Assembly: GCA_024628785.1 (NCBI GenBank)
Contig: CP102405.1
Coordinates: forward strand, 2,170,001 to 2,234,000
Length of the DNA stretch: 64,000 nt
Origin: Fusobacteria bacterium ZRK30
GTDB taxonomy: Bacteria > Fusobacteriota > Fusobacteriia > Fusobacteriales > Fusobacteriaceae
Direction: 5' to 3'
Under the pieces are notes generated by a model. It was not told the DNA's origin, ran no database searches, and saw only the letters and a program-made list of their open reading frames with translations. The translations under genes and the position numbers were made by a program. Shown piece by piece: positions 54,822 through 63,491 of the stretch; position 1 is the stretch's first letter, and every line of letters starts with the position of its first letter.

Positions 54822-55066
54822 AACACTCTCTCCTTTATGATATCTTTAAATTTCTTCTCTGAATTTTCTTTAGAAAATGAATAGATTTTTTCTTCCCCAT
54901 CTACAATAACAGAAACTCCCTCTGTACAATTATTTAAACAAAAACAAGCTTTTAGCTCTACCTCTTTTTCCAGTCCCTCTTCCTCTATAATTTTTGTGAT
55001 TATTTTTATAACATCATAAGAACCCTTTATATGACAGGCACTTCCTACACAAACCTTTAAAATCAT
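54818..55066 (-). CDS. Thioredoxin-like 2Fe-2S ferredoxin
   Basis: About 82 residues with the NuoE/HydA-associated pattern: CVGSACHIKG near 6-15 and CFCLNNC near 41-47, giving four cluster cysteines. These small 2Fe-2S proteins pass electrons to hydrogenases. The start at 55066 is used because AGGAGG lies 5 bp upstream; a frame-compatible ATG eight codons earlier would place the ribosome-binding site inside the gene. It overlaps the hydrogenase start by 4 bp and heads this three-gene operon. Confidence 0.88.
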   Translation of the reverse strand: MILKVCVGSACHIKGSYDVIKIITKIIEEEGLEKEVELKACFCLNNCTEGVSVIVDGEEKIYSFSKENSEKKFKDIIKERVL

Positions 55067-55390
55067 CTTTTCCTCCTCAATGGATTTCAATCATCTATAA
55101 AATACTAAAAAATTTCCTCACAAATTACATATCTCAACAGTAATAATTTTTCCTATTTTCTTAATATTAATTCCTAATTTTTTTAATTATCTTTTAATAA
55201 TAATATACCATATTATTATAGTTATTTCACAATTTTAAAGGGAGATATCTGACGATTAATTCCACTGTATTTTTAGGTGATTTTATCAACATTTAAAACT
55301 TTTATTTCAAATGCTTTAACAGATTCCCCTAAACTAATTTCTGAATCACTAGAGAGACTTTTTGACTTTGCTTAGATGTCAAAAAAGCGA

Positions 55391-55419
55391 TTGACATATT
55401 ATGATAGATATGATATTAT
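55391..55419 (+). promoter_or_regulatory. Promoter of rplU-prp-rpmA
   Basis: TTGACA, 17-bp spacer, TATTAT preceded by TGA (extended -10). A near-consensus strong promoter, 70 bp before rplU. Confidence 0.85.
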
Positions 55420-55429
55420 GATCTAGTTA

Positions 55430-55485
55430 CGCGTAGGTGGGGTTATCAGCAACCTGTGCCTGGCGATTAAATTTATGGAGGTGTT
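55430..55485 (+). promoter_or_regulatory. Possible structured rplU leader
   Basis: The unusually GC-rich leader of rplU (GCGTAGGTGGGGTT, ATCAGCAACC, TGTGCCTGGCGA) can fold with GGTT/AACC and flanking AGG/CCT pairs. Ribosomal-protein L21 leaders are known from Firmicutes, where L21 may bind its own mRNA. Identity with that family is not established here. The rest of the 55067-55390 gap holds no recognised feature. Confidence 0.5.
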
Positions 55486-55488
55486 ACA

Positions 55489-55800
55489 ATGTACGCAGTA
55501 ATCAAAACTGGAGGAAAACAGTACAAAGTTGCAGAAGGTGAAATATTAAGAGTAGAGAAATTAAATGCTGAAGTTAACGAAACTGTTGAAATGACAGAAG
55601 TTTTATTAGTATCTAACAACGGAGAAATGAAAGTAGGAACTCCTGTAGTAGAAGGTGCAAAAGTGTTAGTAGAAGTATTATCACAAGGTAGAGCTAAAAA
55701 AGTTATTAACTTCAAATACAAACCTAAAAAGTCAACTCATAGAAGAAAAGGTCACAGACAATCATTCACTGAAATCAAAATTACTTCTATCAAAGGATAA
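55489..55800 (+). CDS. rplU: Ribosomal protein L21
   Basis: A 103-residue L21: [19 protein letters not shown] at the start and [19 protein letters not shown] near the end are diagnostic. It binds 23S rRNA in the large subunit. RBS GGAGGTG. Its stop codon overlaps the prp start (TAATGA), the classic rplU-prp-rpmA arrangement. Confidence 0.98.
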   Translation: MYAVIKTGGKQYKVAEGEILRVEKLNAEVNETVEMTEVLLVSNNGEMKVGTPVVEGAKVLVEVLSQGRAKKVINFKYKPKKSTHRRKGHRQSFTEIKITSIKG

Positions 55801-56189
55801 TGACAGAGATCACTCTCATTAGACAGGATGAAGAAATTGTAGAATTTTATGGATGGAATCATGCTGAATATGATGAACATGGTAGCGATATCTTGTGTGC
55901 CGCGATTAGTATGATTTTACAACAAGGAGCAGCCGGTATTCTAGAATATCTAAATATCCCTGCTACTTATTCAACTAATAATGAAACAGGATTCTTAAGA
56001 CTAGATCTTAAAACTCCAGATGAAGAGAAGTTGGAAAAATTGGATATGACTATTCATAGTTATAATCAAATTGTTTTAAAAAACAAAAGGGAAATAAATG
56101 CAATATTAGGAAGTATGGTAGTAATGCTAGACCAACTAAAAGAGCAATATCCCAAATATATGAAGATTTTCGAAGAGGAGGCTAATTAA
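55800..56189 (+). CDS. prp: Ribosomal-processing cysteine protease Prp
   Basis: A 129-residue protease with the Prp motif [20 protein letters not shown]; His21 and Cys33 are the expected catalytic pair. In Firmicutes and Fusobacteria Prp removes the N-terminal extension of L27. The L27 encoded next has exactly such an extension, so the pair is functional by inference. Gene ends touch both neighbours. Confidence 0.95.
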   Translation: MTEITLIRQDEEIVEFYGWNHAEYDEHGSDILCAAISMILQQGAAGILEYLNIPATYSTNNETGFLRLDLKTPDEEKLEKLDMTIHSYNQIVLKNKREINAILGSMVVMLDQLKEQYPKYMKIFEEEAN

Positions 56190-56482
56190 TGTTTAGAATT
56201 GAATTACAACTATTTGCTAAGAAAAAAGGACAAGGTTCTGTAAAGAACGGAAGAGACTCTAATCCTAATTACTTAGGTGTTAAAAAATATGATGGTGAGA
56301 AAGTAGTAGCTGGAAACATCGTTGTTAGACAAAGAGGAAACAAATTCCATGCTGGAACTAACATGGGGCAAGGTAAAGATCATACTTTATTTGCTTTAGT
56401 TGATGGATATGTTAAATTTGAAAGATTAGGTAAAACTAAGAAACAAGTTTCTATCTACTCTGAAAGAAAAAGTTTAGTATAA
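56189..56482 (+). CDS. rpmA: Ribosomal protein L27 with cleavable N-terminal extension
   Basis: A 97-residue L27 with the ten-residue prefix [10 protein letters not shown] before [16 protein letters not shown]. The mature N-terminus of L27 reaches the peptidyl-transferase centre, and Prp is known to cut after the LQ(L/F)FA motif, so cleavage is expected between Ala10 and Lys11. The body is standard ([15 protein letters not shown]). Confidence 0.98.
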   Translation: MFRIELQLFAKKKGQGSVKNGRDSNPNYLGVKKYDGEKVVAGNIVVRQRGNKFHAGTNMGQGKDHTLFALVDGYVKFERLGKTKKQVSIYSERKSLV

Positions 56483-56491
56483 GCTTTTCAG

Positions 56492-56520
56492 ATAAATCCC
56501 AGCATTTGCTGGGATTTATT
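56492..56520 (+). terminator. Terminator after rpmA
   Basis: A 12-bp stem ATAAATCCCAGC/GCTGGGATTTAT with loop ATTT; the T tract is short (TTATTTATTAT). Confidence 0.72.
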
Positions 56521-56552
56521 TATTATATAGGTAAAATTCACAAGCAGATAAA

Positions 56553-56618
56553 AATTGAAAATTGAAAGTGGAAGACCAAAATATAAAAATTTTAATTTTC
56601 AACTTTCAATTTTCAATC
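56553..56618. repeat. Inverted repeat before obg
   Basis: Arms ATTGAAAATTGAAAGT and ACTTTCAATTTTCAAT, 16 bp and perfectly inverted, separated by about 34 bp. A relative (CTTTCAATTTTCAACTAG) lies near 45969. It may be another small fold-back repeat; no T tract follows, so a terminator is unlikely. Confidence 0.65.
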
Positions 56619-56645
56619 GTGTTAACAATAGGAGGAAAAATATTT

Positions 56646-57929
56646 ATGTTTATAGATGAGGCGATAATCACCGTCAAAGCCGGTAAAGGTGGAGATGGTG
56701 CAGCAACATTCAGAAGGGAAAAATATGTACAATTTGGTGGTCCCGATGGTGGAGACGGTGGAAACGGTGGAAGTATCGTATTCGTCGCTGACAACAACAT
56801 CAACACCTTAGTAGATTTCAGATATAAAAGAGCATTTGTTGCAGAGAGTGGTACCAATGGTGCAAAAAAAAGAATGCATGGTAAAACAGGAGCTGACCTG
56901 ATCATCAGAGTACCTGTAGGTACCATGGTAAGAGACTTTGAAAGTGGAGCTCTATTACTTGACCTAAATGAAAATGGTGAAGAAAGAGTTTTATTCCAAG
57001 GTGGAAAAGGTGGAGGAGGAAACATCCACTTTAAAAATGCAGTAAGAAGAGCTCCTAAGATGGCCGGTAAAGGTCGTAAAGGTAAGGAACTTAGAGTAAG
57101 ATTAGAATTAAAATTATTAGCTGATGTAGCCTTAGTTGGATACCCAAGTGTAGGTAAATCAAGCTTTATCAATAAAGTTTCAGCTGCTAAATCAAAGGTT
57201 GCAAACTATCACTTTACTACTCTGGCTCCTAAATTAGGTGTTGTAAGAGTAGGAGATAACAGATCATTCCTAATGGCTGATATCCCTGGACTTATCGAAG
57301 GAGCCCATGAAGGTGTTGGACTAGGAGATAAGTTCCTAAAGCATATCGAAAGATGTAAGATGATCTACCATGTAGTAGATGTATCTGGTATGGAAGGTAG
57401 AACTCCAGAGGAAGACTTTGAGAAGATCAACAACGAATTGGAAAAATTCAGTAAAAGACTTGCAGGAAAAAAACAAATAGTTTTAGCTAACAAGATGGAT
57501 TTATTATATGATATGGAAAACTATGAAAAATTCAAAATATATATGGCAGCAAAAGGGATCGAAGTATTCCCTATATCTGTAATTCTTAATGATGGACTAA
57601 AGGAAGTTGTAAACAGAACTTGGTCATTATTAGAGGAAATTCCTAGAGAAGAATTAGAAGAAGAAACAGACGTATTAGATATTTTAAAAGCTATCGAAGA
57701 CGAAAAACCTGACTGGCATGTAGAAATAGATGAAGAGGGTGTCTTCGTCGTTACCGGTAAAATCGTTGAAAATGTACTTAATACCTATGTCTTTAATGAC
57801 GATGAAGCTATTGTAAGTTTCGTACACGTTCTTAAAAACTTAGGATTGGAGAATCAGTTAATCAAAGCTGGTATCGAAGAATGGGATACTGTAAGAATTG
57901 AAAATGTAGAATTTGACTATATTGTTTAA
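56646..57929 (+). CDS. obg: GTPase Obg/CgtA
   Basis: A 427-residue ribosome-assembly GTPase. The glycine-rich Obg fold spans about 1-158 (VKAGKGGDGAATFRREKYV, GGPDGGDGGNGGSIVF), then the G domain with G1 GYPSVGKSSF near 166, G3 DIPGLIEGAHEG, G4 NKMD, and a C-terminal OCT domain (about 350-427). The start at 56646 is set by AGGAGG and the conserved MFIDEAI N-terminus; an ATG 28 codons upstream lies in the inverted repeat. Confidence 0.96.
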   Translation: MFIDEAIITVKAGKGGDGAATFRREKYVQFGGPDGGDGGNGGSIVFVADNNINTLVDFRYKRAFVAESGTNGAKKRMHGKTGADLIIRVPVGTMVRDFESGALLLDLNENGEERVLFQGGKGGGGNIHFKNAVRRAPKMAGKGRKGKELRVRLELKLLADVALVGYPSVGKSSFINKVSAAKSKVANYHFTTLAPKLGVVRVGDNRSFLMADIPGLIEGAHEGVGLGDKFLKHIERCKMIYHVVDVSGMEGRTPEEDFEKINNELEKFSKRLAGKKQIVLANKMDLLYDMENYEKFKIYMAAKGIEVFPISVILNDGLKEVVNRTWSLLEEIPREELEEETDVLDILKAIEDEKPDWHVEIDEEGVFVVTGKIVENVLNTYVFNDDEAIVSFVHVLKNLGLENQLIKAGIEEWDTVRIENVEFDYIV

Positions 57930-57960
57930 GGATAAATAATAAGTTTATAGTTGAAAAATT

Positions 57961-57994
57961 AAAAAGATCTGAGAAAATTTCTCAGATCTTTTTT
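57961..57994. terminator. Bidirectional terminator after obg
   Basis: Stem GATCTGAGAA/TTCTCAGATC around AAT, flanked by five As and six Ts; it separates convergent obg and the small lipoprotein gene. Confidence 0.88.
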
Positions 57995-58025
57995 CCTCTT
58001 TAATGAAGTTTTCAACCCTGAACAA

Positions 58026-58253
58026 CTATCTTTCTCTATCTCTTCTGTCATCTCTCCTTTTTTCCTGTTCTCTCTGATACCTTAAAAAGTCAACATTTTC
58101 AACCTTGGTAGAGCCATCCTCATAGGTGGTAACCATAATTTTATTATTTTCTTTATATTCTATAGAAACAACTTTTTTAGCAGGCTGAAAGTTACTGCAT
58201 CCGATAAAAATTATAGATATTAATAACAACATTAGATATTTAAATACTTTCAT
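58026..58253 (-). CDS. Small lipoprotein, copy 2 of a duplicated pair
   Basis: A 75-residue lipoprotein: lipobox at Cys19 (IIFIGCSN), a core with ITTYEDGSTKVEN-like sequence (VTTYEDGSTKVENVDF), and a highly charged Arg/Glu/Asp tail (QREQEKRRDDRRDRER). It is a clear paralogue of the protein at 59850-60083. Each follows a porin-like gene on the same strand. The basic-acidic tail might bind peptidoglycan or LPS, but this is a guess. Confidence 0.78.
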   Translation of the reverse strand: MKVFKYLMLLLISIIFIGCSNFQPAKKVVSIEYKENNKIMVTTYEDGSTKVENVDFLRYQREQEKRRDDRRDRER

Positions 58254-58336
58254 AATATAACCTCCTCATTTACTACAACTATTAAAAAAATTAATGTAGA
58301 TCAGGAGATTTTTCAGGGTCAAAAACTTCACTAAAA

Positions 58337-58358
58337 AGGGATTGATCGCTCAATCCCT
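58337..58358 (-). terminator. Terminator after porin-like gene 2
   Basis: Stem AGGGATTGA/TCAATCCCT, loop TCGC, T tract on the minus strand. It is homologous to the hairpin at 60320-60351. Confidence 0.8.
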
Positions 58359-58399
58359 CTTAATTATATTATATAAATATATTTTTTCTTATCTTTAAA

Positions 58400-59500
58400 T
58401 TAGAATTTCGTACCGAATCTAACACCTAAATTTAATTCATTTCTTGACTCATCATCTACATTTGCAGAATATGCAGCGTAGTTAACATAAGGAACTACAT
58501 CAAACGAACTAACTTTAGCTCTATATTGTAATTCAGGAAGTACAAATATATCTCCCGTTCCTTCACTACTTAATACTGAATAAAATTCTATTCCAATTTC
58601 ATTTATAAAGTATAAATTCTTTGCAATTTCTTTTTCATAACCTAACGTTTGATAAATTGTTACATCGTATTTATTATCTTCATCTATCGATCCTTCAAAT
58701 AAATCATTTGAGTATGTATCTGTTCCTTTTTTTACTTTATCATTTTTAGTTCCAGCAACATCTAAATAAACATCTCCATAAGTTGTCCAAGAATCATTTA
58801 ATTTTCTAAAGTTTGAAAAAATAAATTGTGACGCAACTGTTCCCTCGACATCATCGTATCCAACATTAGCTACATAGTCCGTTGCAAATCCATAATATGT
58901 TGTTGATATTTTTGCTGTTATTGTAGTTAATCTTTTTTTCTCATAATCACCTTTTTCTTTTGCTGTACCATGATCAACATGTTTAGAAGTAAAGTTTTCA
59001 GCAGTATCATAACCATATGAAATTCCAGGTACGAATGTCCACTCTTTACCCATCATATCAAATGTTCCACCTTGATAGTCTAATCCAAAACTAGTATCCC
59101 AACCTTCATTAGTTTTATTCCAATTTTTATCAAAGTTAGTATCTCTATCAACATCATAGATAAATCCTAATTTACCCATATTCAATTTACCTTTACCCAA
59201 AGTAGTTGTAACATAATTAAGATCACTAATTTTATAATTACCATTTGTTGCTTTAGCAGATCTTCCAGGACCTTGTTGCATTCCTACTAAAACTTCACCA
59301 GCATAAGAACCGCTGAATCCATTTTCTCCTTCTTGTCTACCTATTACTAATCCCTCAATAGTACTGCTACTAGTAATAGTACTAATTTCAGCAGCCTTTT
59401 CAGCCGTTAAAACCGCTTCTTCTCCTGCTGGAGTATGTGCTGCAAATGTTGTAGCTCCTAAAGCTAGGATTCCTGCTAGTAATAATAATTTTTTATTCAT
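58400..59500 (-). CDS. Porin-like outer-membrane beta-barrel protein 2
   Basis: A 366-residue exported protein: signal peptide MNKKLLLLAGILALGATTFA, then alternating beta strands with aromatic girdles (TTITAKISTTYYGFATDYVA; FVLPELQYRAKVSSFDVVPY) and a terminal Phe (NLGVRFGTKF). The overall look is a fusobacterial porin-type barrel. The signal is nearly identical to that of the neighbour at 60439-61428, but the barrels differ, so one copy has diverged. Promoter at 59594-59622. Confidence 0.8.
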   Translation of the reverse strand: MNKKLLLLAGILALGATTFAAHTPAGEEAVLTAEKAAEISTITSSSTIEGLVIGRQEGENGFSGSYAGEVLVGMQQGPGRSAKATNGNYKISDLNYVTTTLGKGKLNMGKLGFIYDVDRDTNFDKNWNKTNEGWDTSFGLDYQGGTFDMMGKEWTFVPGISYGYDTAENFTSKHVDHGTAKEKGDYEKKRLTTITAKISTTYYGFATDYVANVGYDDVEGTVASQFIFSNFRKLNDSWTTYGDVYLDVAGTKNDKVKKGTDTYSNDLFEGSIDEDNKYDVTIYQTLGYEKEIAKNLYFINEIGIEFYSVLSSEGTGDIFVLPELQYRAKVSSFDVVPYVNYAAYSANVDDESRNELNLGVRFGTKF

Positions 59501-59593
59501 GTTTTTTTCCTCCTAAAATAATTTCAAATTTGTTTTCTTAATGTTTCCTTTAAATTCTTTCTGGTTGAAAATGTTTCTGTTTATCCTGGTATC

Positions 59594-59622
59594 AGTGTAG
59601 TTTAGTAATTATTAATAGTCAA
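59594..59622 (-). promoter_or_regulatory. Promoter of porin-like gene 2
   Basis: Minus strand TTGACT, 17-bp spacer, TACACT. Layout and flanks (TATTGACTATT) match the promoter of porin-like gene 1. About 23 bp further upstream both have AATTAATTCTCTTTTAAT-like DNA. Confidence 0.72.
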
Positions 59623-59701
59623 TAGTCACAATTTTAACTATCATTAAAAGAGAATTAATATTCTATTATCTATTCAGCATAAATAATAAAAGATAGCAAA
59701 T

Positions 59702-59748
59702 AAAAAACCTCTAACATTAAAAATTAATAATCTTTAATGTTAGAGGTT
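59702..59748 (-). terminator. Terminator after the copy-1 lipoprotein
   Basis: A 16-bp stem AACCTCTAACATTAAA/TTTAATGTTAGAGGTT with a T run on the minus strand. It lies in the 59501-59849 gap together with the porin 2 promoter. Confidence 0.88.
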
Positions 59749-59849
59749 CTTATCTATTTGTTATAATTCTTATATTTTTTTTAGTCTTAAACACCATTGT
59801 GGATATAGAATCTAAAGAGTGAAGTCTTTAACCTTCTACCTATCTAGTT

Positions 59850-60083
59850 TTAAAGCCCTCTTTCTCGCCTGTCACTTTTTCTTTCTTCCCGTTCCTGTCT
59901 TTCTTGCAACTTTATAAAACCTAAATTTTCTACCTTAGTTGATCCATCTTCATAGGTAGTAATCCTTATATTCTCTGTTTTTTTATCTTCTACTGAAACA
60001 ATCTTTTTATATGGCTCTAAATTGCCACAACTTATAAAAATTAATGATATTAATAATATCATTAAAAATTTTATTTTTTTCAT
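59850..60083 (-). CDS. Small lipoprotein, copy 1 of a duplicated pair
   Basis: A 77-residue lipoprotein: lipobox at Cys19 (IFISCGN), core ITTYEDGSTKVENLGF identical in most positions to the 58026-58253 protein, and a charged tail (QEREERKSDRRERGL). Shared upstream DNA (AATGTAGAT-AGGAGAT and GTCAAAAACTTCACT) shows that the duplication included non-coding sequence. Function is unknown. Confidence 0.78.
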   Translation of the reverse strand: MKKIKFLMILLISLIFISCGNLEPYKKIVSVEDKKTENIRITTYEDGSTKVENLGFIKLQERQEREERKSDRRERGL

Positions 60084-60319
60084 AATATCCCCTCCATTAT
60101 ACGACTACGATTATTAAAAATAATTTTTTATTAATAAATTATTTTTAAATGTAGATTAGGAGATCTATTAAATATGTCAAAAACTTCACTCTTATTTAAA
60201 ATATAACACATATCTACTAAAAAAATAATGTCTGCTGTCTTAAAAGAAGTTAATTTAATAAAATTATTTCAACCTTTAATCTTAATTTTATTTTAAATAA
60301 TAGTAAAATTTTAAACTTT

Positions 60320-60351
60320 ATTGGAGGGATTGACTACTCAATCCCTCCAAT
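60320..60351 (-). terminator. Terminator after porin-like gene 1
   Basis: A 13-bp stem TTGGAGGGATTGA/TCAATCCCTCCAA, loop CTAC. The 60084-60438 gap otherwise contains only AT-rich DNA and the lipoprotein promoter region. Confidence 0.8.
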
Positions 60352-60438
60352 TATAATTTGTATTTTAAATTTTCATTTTTTTGAATTTTCATTACAATTT
60401 GTATTTTTCTTAAAAAATATTCACTATAGTTTATGAAA

Positions 60439-61428
60439 TTACATTGCGTATGAAAGTCCTACAGCTACATAACCTTGTGCTCCAACGTTAGATGTATGAG
60501 TTTTGAAATCATCCTCTGTTAATAAACCAACTGTACCATATGTACTGAAGTTATTTGTCCACTCATGGTTTAATTCTATGTATGTCTCTGTATTTACTAG
60601 AGTTGAATCACTGTGTAATTCATTGTCTTCATGGTTAAACTTAACAGGTGTTATACTCGCTTCTGTATGGAAAGCTAATGTAGTAGCTTCATCAGCTGAT
60701 GTATATAAGTTATAGTCATAGAATAAAGCAGTGTATAATGCTGACTCTGTAGCTTTACCTGTAGAAGTAGTTATAGATCCTAAAAATTCTATCTCTGTAG
60801 AGAAACCATATCCTAAAGTCCATCCCATATCTATATCATATAATATTTTTTGAACATCATCACTATATCTTGTTCCATCTGTAGAGTATGCGTAATCAGC
60901 TTTTATATCATTTTGTGTTTCATTCACTGTTCTTCCTGAAGTGTTTCTTACATGTGTAAATTCTAAACTTGCATCTGCATAGTCTGCACCTATATAGCTT
61001 GAAAAGTCAACAACTGGTCTGTATGAATAAATTCCTGCATTAGATCCTGCCTTATACATTCTTACCCTTTGGCTTAATCCTAATTCTGTATCACCAATTT
61101 TACCATTGTTGTAAGTCATATCAAATCTGAAGTTGTCATCTGATTTTTGAGCTTTTCCTGGATAGTCCATATATGTTCTCGTTCTTAAAGCCACAGATAC
61201 TTTATCTGTTAAGTTTAACCCGATTTCATTTTGTAATCTCATTTGTCTATCATCTTTAGCTTCAGTGTCGGTATAGGCTTTAAATCCTTGATTCCAGTAA
61301 CCTGTGATATCTTCCTTTGGTGCTATTACATCTTTAAATGTATCTAATAAGTCTCTTGTTCCTTCTGCTGCAAATGTTGTAGCTCCTAATGCTAAGATTC
61401 CTGCTAGTAATAATATTTTCTTGTTCAT
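60439..61428 (-). CDS. Porin-like outer-membrane beta-barrel protein 1
   Basis: A 329-residue exported protein with signal MNKKILLLAGILALGATTFA and many amphipathic beta strands (LNLTDKVSVALRTRTYMDYP; TTLAFHTEASITPVKFNHED; QGYVAAGLSYAM-type end, here GYVAVGLSYAM). Barrel proteins of this type form pores or adhesins in the outer membrane; no specific substrate is evident. It heads the porin-lipoprotein-porin-lipoprotein block. Confidence 0.8.
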   Translation of the reverse strand: MNKKILLLAGILALGATTFAAEGTRDLLDTFKDVIAPKEDITGYWNQGFKAYTDTEAKDDRQMRLQNEIGLNLTDKVSVALRTRTYMDYPGKAQKSDDNFRFDMTYNNGKIGDTELGLSQRVRMYKAGSNAGIYSYRPVVDFSSYIGADYADASLEFTHVRNTSGRTVNETQNDIKADYAYSTDGTRYSDDVQKILYDIDMGWTLGYGFSTEIEFLGSITTSTGKATESALYTALFYDYNLYTSADEATTLAFHTEASITPVKFNHEDNELHSDSTLVNTETYIELNHEWTNNFSTYGTVGLLTEDDFKTHTSNVGAQGYVAVGLSYAM

Positions 61429-61520
61429 GAATTTCCTCCCTAAAATAAATCAAAATTTGTTTTAAAACTTCTTCCCTAGTTTTTCAGAATAACCGGTGTT
61501 CCCAGTAATTTCTTACTATC

Positions 61521-61549
61521 AGTTTAGGTTAGTAACCTCCAATAGTCAA
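61521..61549 (-). promoter_or_regulatory. Promoter of porin-like gene 1
   Basis: Minus strand TTGACT, 17-bp spacer, TAAACT, giving an ~85-nt leader. Upstream AATTCTCTTTTAAT (about 61570-61585) is shared with the porin 2 promoter. The remainder of the 61429-61958 gap shows no gene. Confidence 0.72.
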
Positions 61550-61924
61550 TAGCCTTTTAATACCAACAGATTAAAAGAGAATTAATGTTCTAATATAACT
61601 TTAGAAAAAATAATCAAAAGGAGGATCAAAAAAAACTTAAAATTAAGAATTAATAATTATTAATATCAGAATTCTGAATAATTTTGTTCCAATTCTCTGT
61701 GTTTTTTTTAATTTCCGAACATAAAGTAAGATTAAAAAGTATTAATCTAATAAATTTTATAACTTGATCTTAAACGATAACACAAAATTTATCATAATAT
61801 GCATTACTATGAAAAACCATACATTATAATGAAAACTAAAGGACGAATTATATAAAGAAATCAATCTATTTAGATGACTTTCATTTTCTCAAAACCTCCT
61901 CAGTGTAAATCTACACCAGTTATA

Positions 61925-61933
61925 TGGTATAAT
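61925..61933 (+). promoter_or_regulatory. Extended -10 promoter of miaA
   Basis: TGGTATAAT, a perfect extended -10, 26 bp upstream of the miaA ATG. Confidence 0.7.
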
Positions 61934-61958
61934 TTAAGAAAAAATGGAGGTATTGTTT

Positions 61959-62852
61959 ATGAAAGGTATTGTTATCTTGGGTCCTACTGCTGTAGGAAAA
62001 ACAAGTTTATCTATAAAGTTAGCAAAAAAATTAAATACAGAGATAATCTCAGCTGATTCAGCTCAGGTGTATACTGGAATGGATATAGGTACAGCAAAGG
62101 TCGATTCAGAGGAAGCACAGGGAATATTTCATCATATGATTGACATAGTAGAACCTATAAATAAATATAATGTAGGAGAGTTTCAAAGAAGAGTAAATAT
62201 GATCCTGGAAACTTTTGAAAATGAGAAAAAAACACCTATACTGGTCGGAGGAACAGGCTTGTATATAAACTCTGTAACTAATGGTTTGGCAGAACTGCCT
62301 CAGTCAGAGCCTTTACTTAGGGAGCAATTAGACCGTAAAAGTGCTGAGGAACTATATGAAGAGTTAGAAAGAATCGACCCCTGTGCAGCCAAAGATATCC
62401 ATCCCAATAACAAACGTAGAGTAGGACGAGCTGTAGAAATTTTTCACCTTACAGGAGAAAAATTTTCTGTCATCAGTAAAAGAAATATCAAAAGAAATAA
62501 CTTTGATTTTATTAAGATAGGTTTAGAAAGAGACAGAAACAATCTATATGAAAGAATAAACTTGAGGGTTGATCTTATGGTTCAGGGAGGACTCATCGAA
62601 GAGGTTAAGAAACTCTATACTATATATGGAGAAAATCTGAGAAAGATCAATGTCATAGGATACAGTGAAATTATAGATTATTTTAAAGGTGAGATAACTT
62701 TTGAAGAAGCCGTTTTTCAAATAAAGCAAAATTCCCGTCGATATGCCAAAAGGCAGTTTACATGGTTTAAAAATGACCCGGATGTTGTCTGGTTTGATGT
62801 GGAAAAAATGAGCGAAGAGGAAATTTTGGAAGAGATTCTAAAATTAATTTAA
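61959..62852 (+). CDS. miaA: tRNA dimethylallyltransferase
   Basis: About 297 residues. P-loop VILGPTAVGKTSLSIKLAKK at the start, SADSAQVYTGMDIGTAK near 33, VGGTGLYINSVTNGL near 95, NKRRVGRAVEIFHLTG near 150, and RRYAKRQFTWFKNDPDVVWF near 260. It adds a dimethylallyl group from DMAPP to A37 of tRNAs reading U-codons. The start at 61959 follows GGAGG; an ATG five codons upstream overlaps that site. Confidence 0.96.
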   Translation: MKGIVILGPTAVGKTSLSIKLAKKLNTEIISADSAQVYTGMDIGTAKVDSEEAQGIFHHMIDIVEPINKYNVGEFQRRVNMILETFENEKKTPILVGGTGLYINSVTNGLAELPQSEPLLREQLDRKSAEELYEELERIDPCAAKDIHPNNKRRVGRAVEIFHLTGEKFSVISKRNIKRNNFDFIKIGLERDRNNLYERINLRVDLMVQGGLIEEVKKLYTIYGENLRKINVIGYSEIIDYFKGEITFEEAVFQIKQNSRRYAKRQFTWFKNDPDVVWFDVEKMSEEEILEEILKLI

Positions 62853-62968
62853 AAAAATAACTGACATTGGTAAAAAACATATGAAAAAAGGTTATAAACC
62901 ACACTAGTTGGTTGATATTTTATTTTTAGTGTGCTATCATTGTAATGATGATATTATAGGAGGAGAAG

Positions 62969-63487
62969 ATGCTAAAAAAATTAAGTTTAACTCTGATTTT
63001 ACTGCTTCTGCTAGGGTGTACAAATACGCCTTTAAAAAATAGTTCAGAATCTCCACAAGAGCAGTTATTAGAGCAAAAAATTAATAACTGGGAGTTAGAT
63101 GAAGCTAAGGGCTTATTTTCTCAAATGAGTACAACTCTAGATCCTAAAAAATTAGATAAATATGAAAATTTAATATCGGAAAGAGAGAAAGGGGTTAAGG
63201 ACCTCAAAAAACTAATAAACGTATTAAAGACGGCTTTTTCCAAAAATCAGGTCTTTATCATTGAACAATACACTGACAGGGGAATAAAAAATAAAATAAA
63301 ATTAAATGAACTAAAAAAGCTGGATTTGAGTAGCGGAAACATATATACCACAGACCCGAAATTCAATGAAAACCATGCTGAAATTTTAGCTCTTATTAAT
63401 TTTTACGACGAAAGCCTCTATTTAGATATTGTATTTAATTTTAAAGATGGACAATGGAAAATAATAGACTTTAATGAAAGAGGGTGA
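62969..63487 (+). CDS. Lipoprotein of unknown function
   Basis: A 172-residue lipoprotein with lipobox at Cys17 (LLLLLGCTN). The first half is helical (EQLLEQKINNWELDEAKGLF; ISEREKGVKDLKKLINVL) and the second is a small alpha-beta domain with NTF2-like character (YLDIVFNFKDGQWKIIDF). It lies immediately upstream of the RsbW-like kinase gene, so it may be part of a partner-switching operon, perhaps as a sensor. RBS AGGAGGAG. Confidence 0.72.
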   Translation: MLKKLSLTLILLLLLGCTNTPLKNSSESPQEQLLEQKINNWELDEAKGLFSQMSTTLDPKKLDKYENLISEREKGVKDLKKLINVLKTAFSKNQVFIIEQYTDRGIKNKIKLNELKKLDLSSGNIYTTDPKFNENHAEILALINFYDESLYLDIVFNFKDGQWKIIDFNERG

Positions 63488-63491
63488 AATA

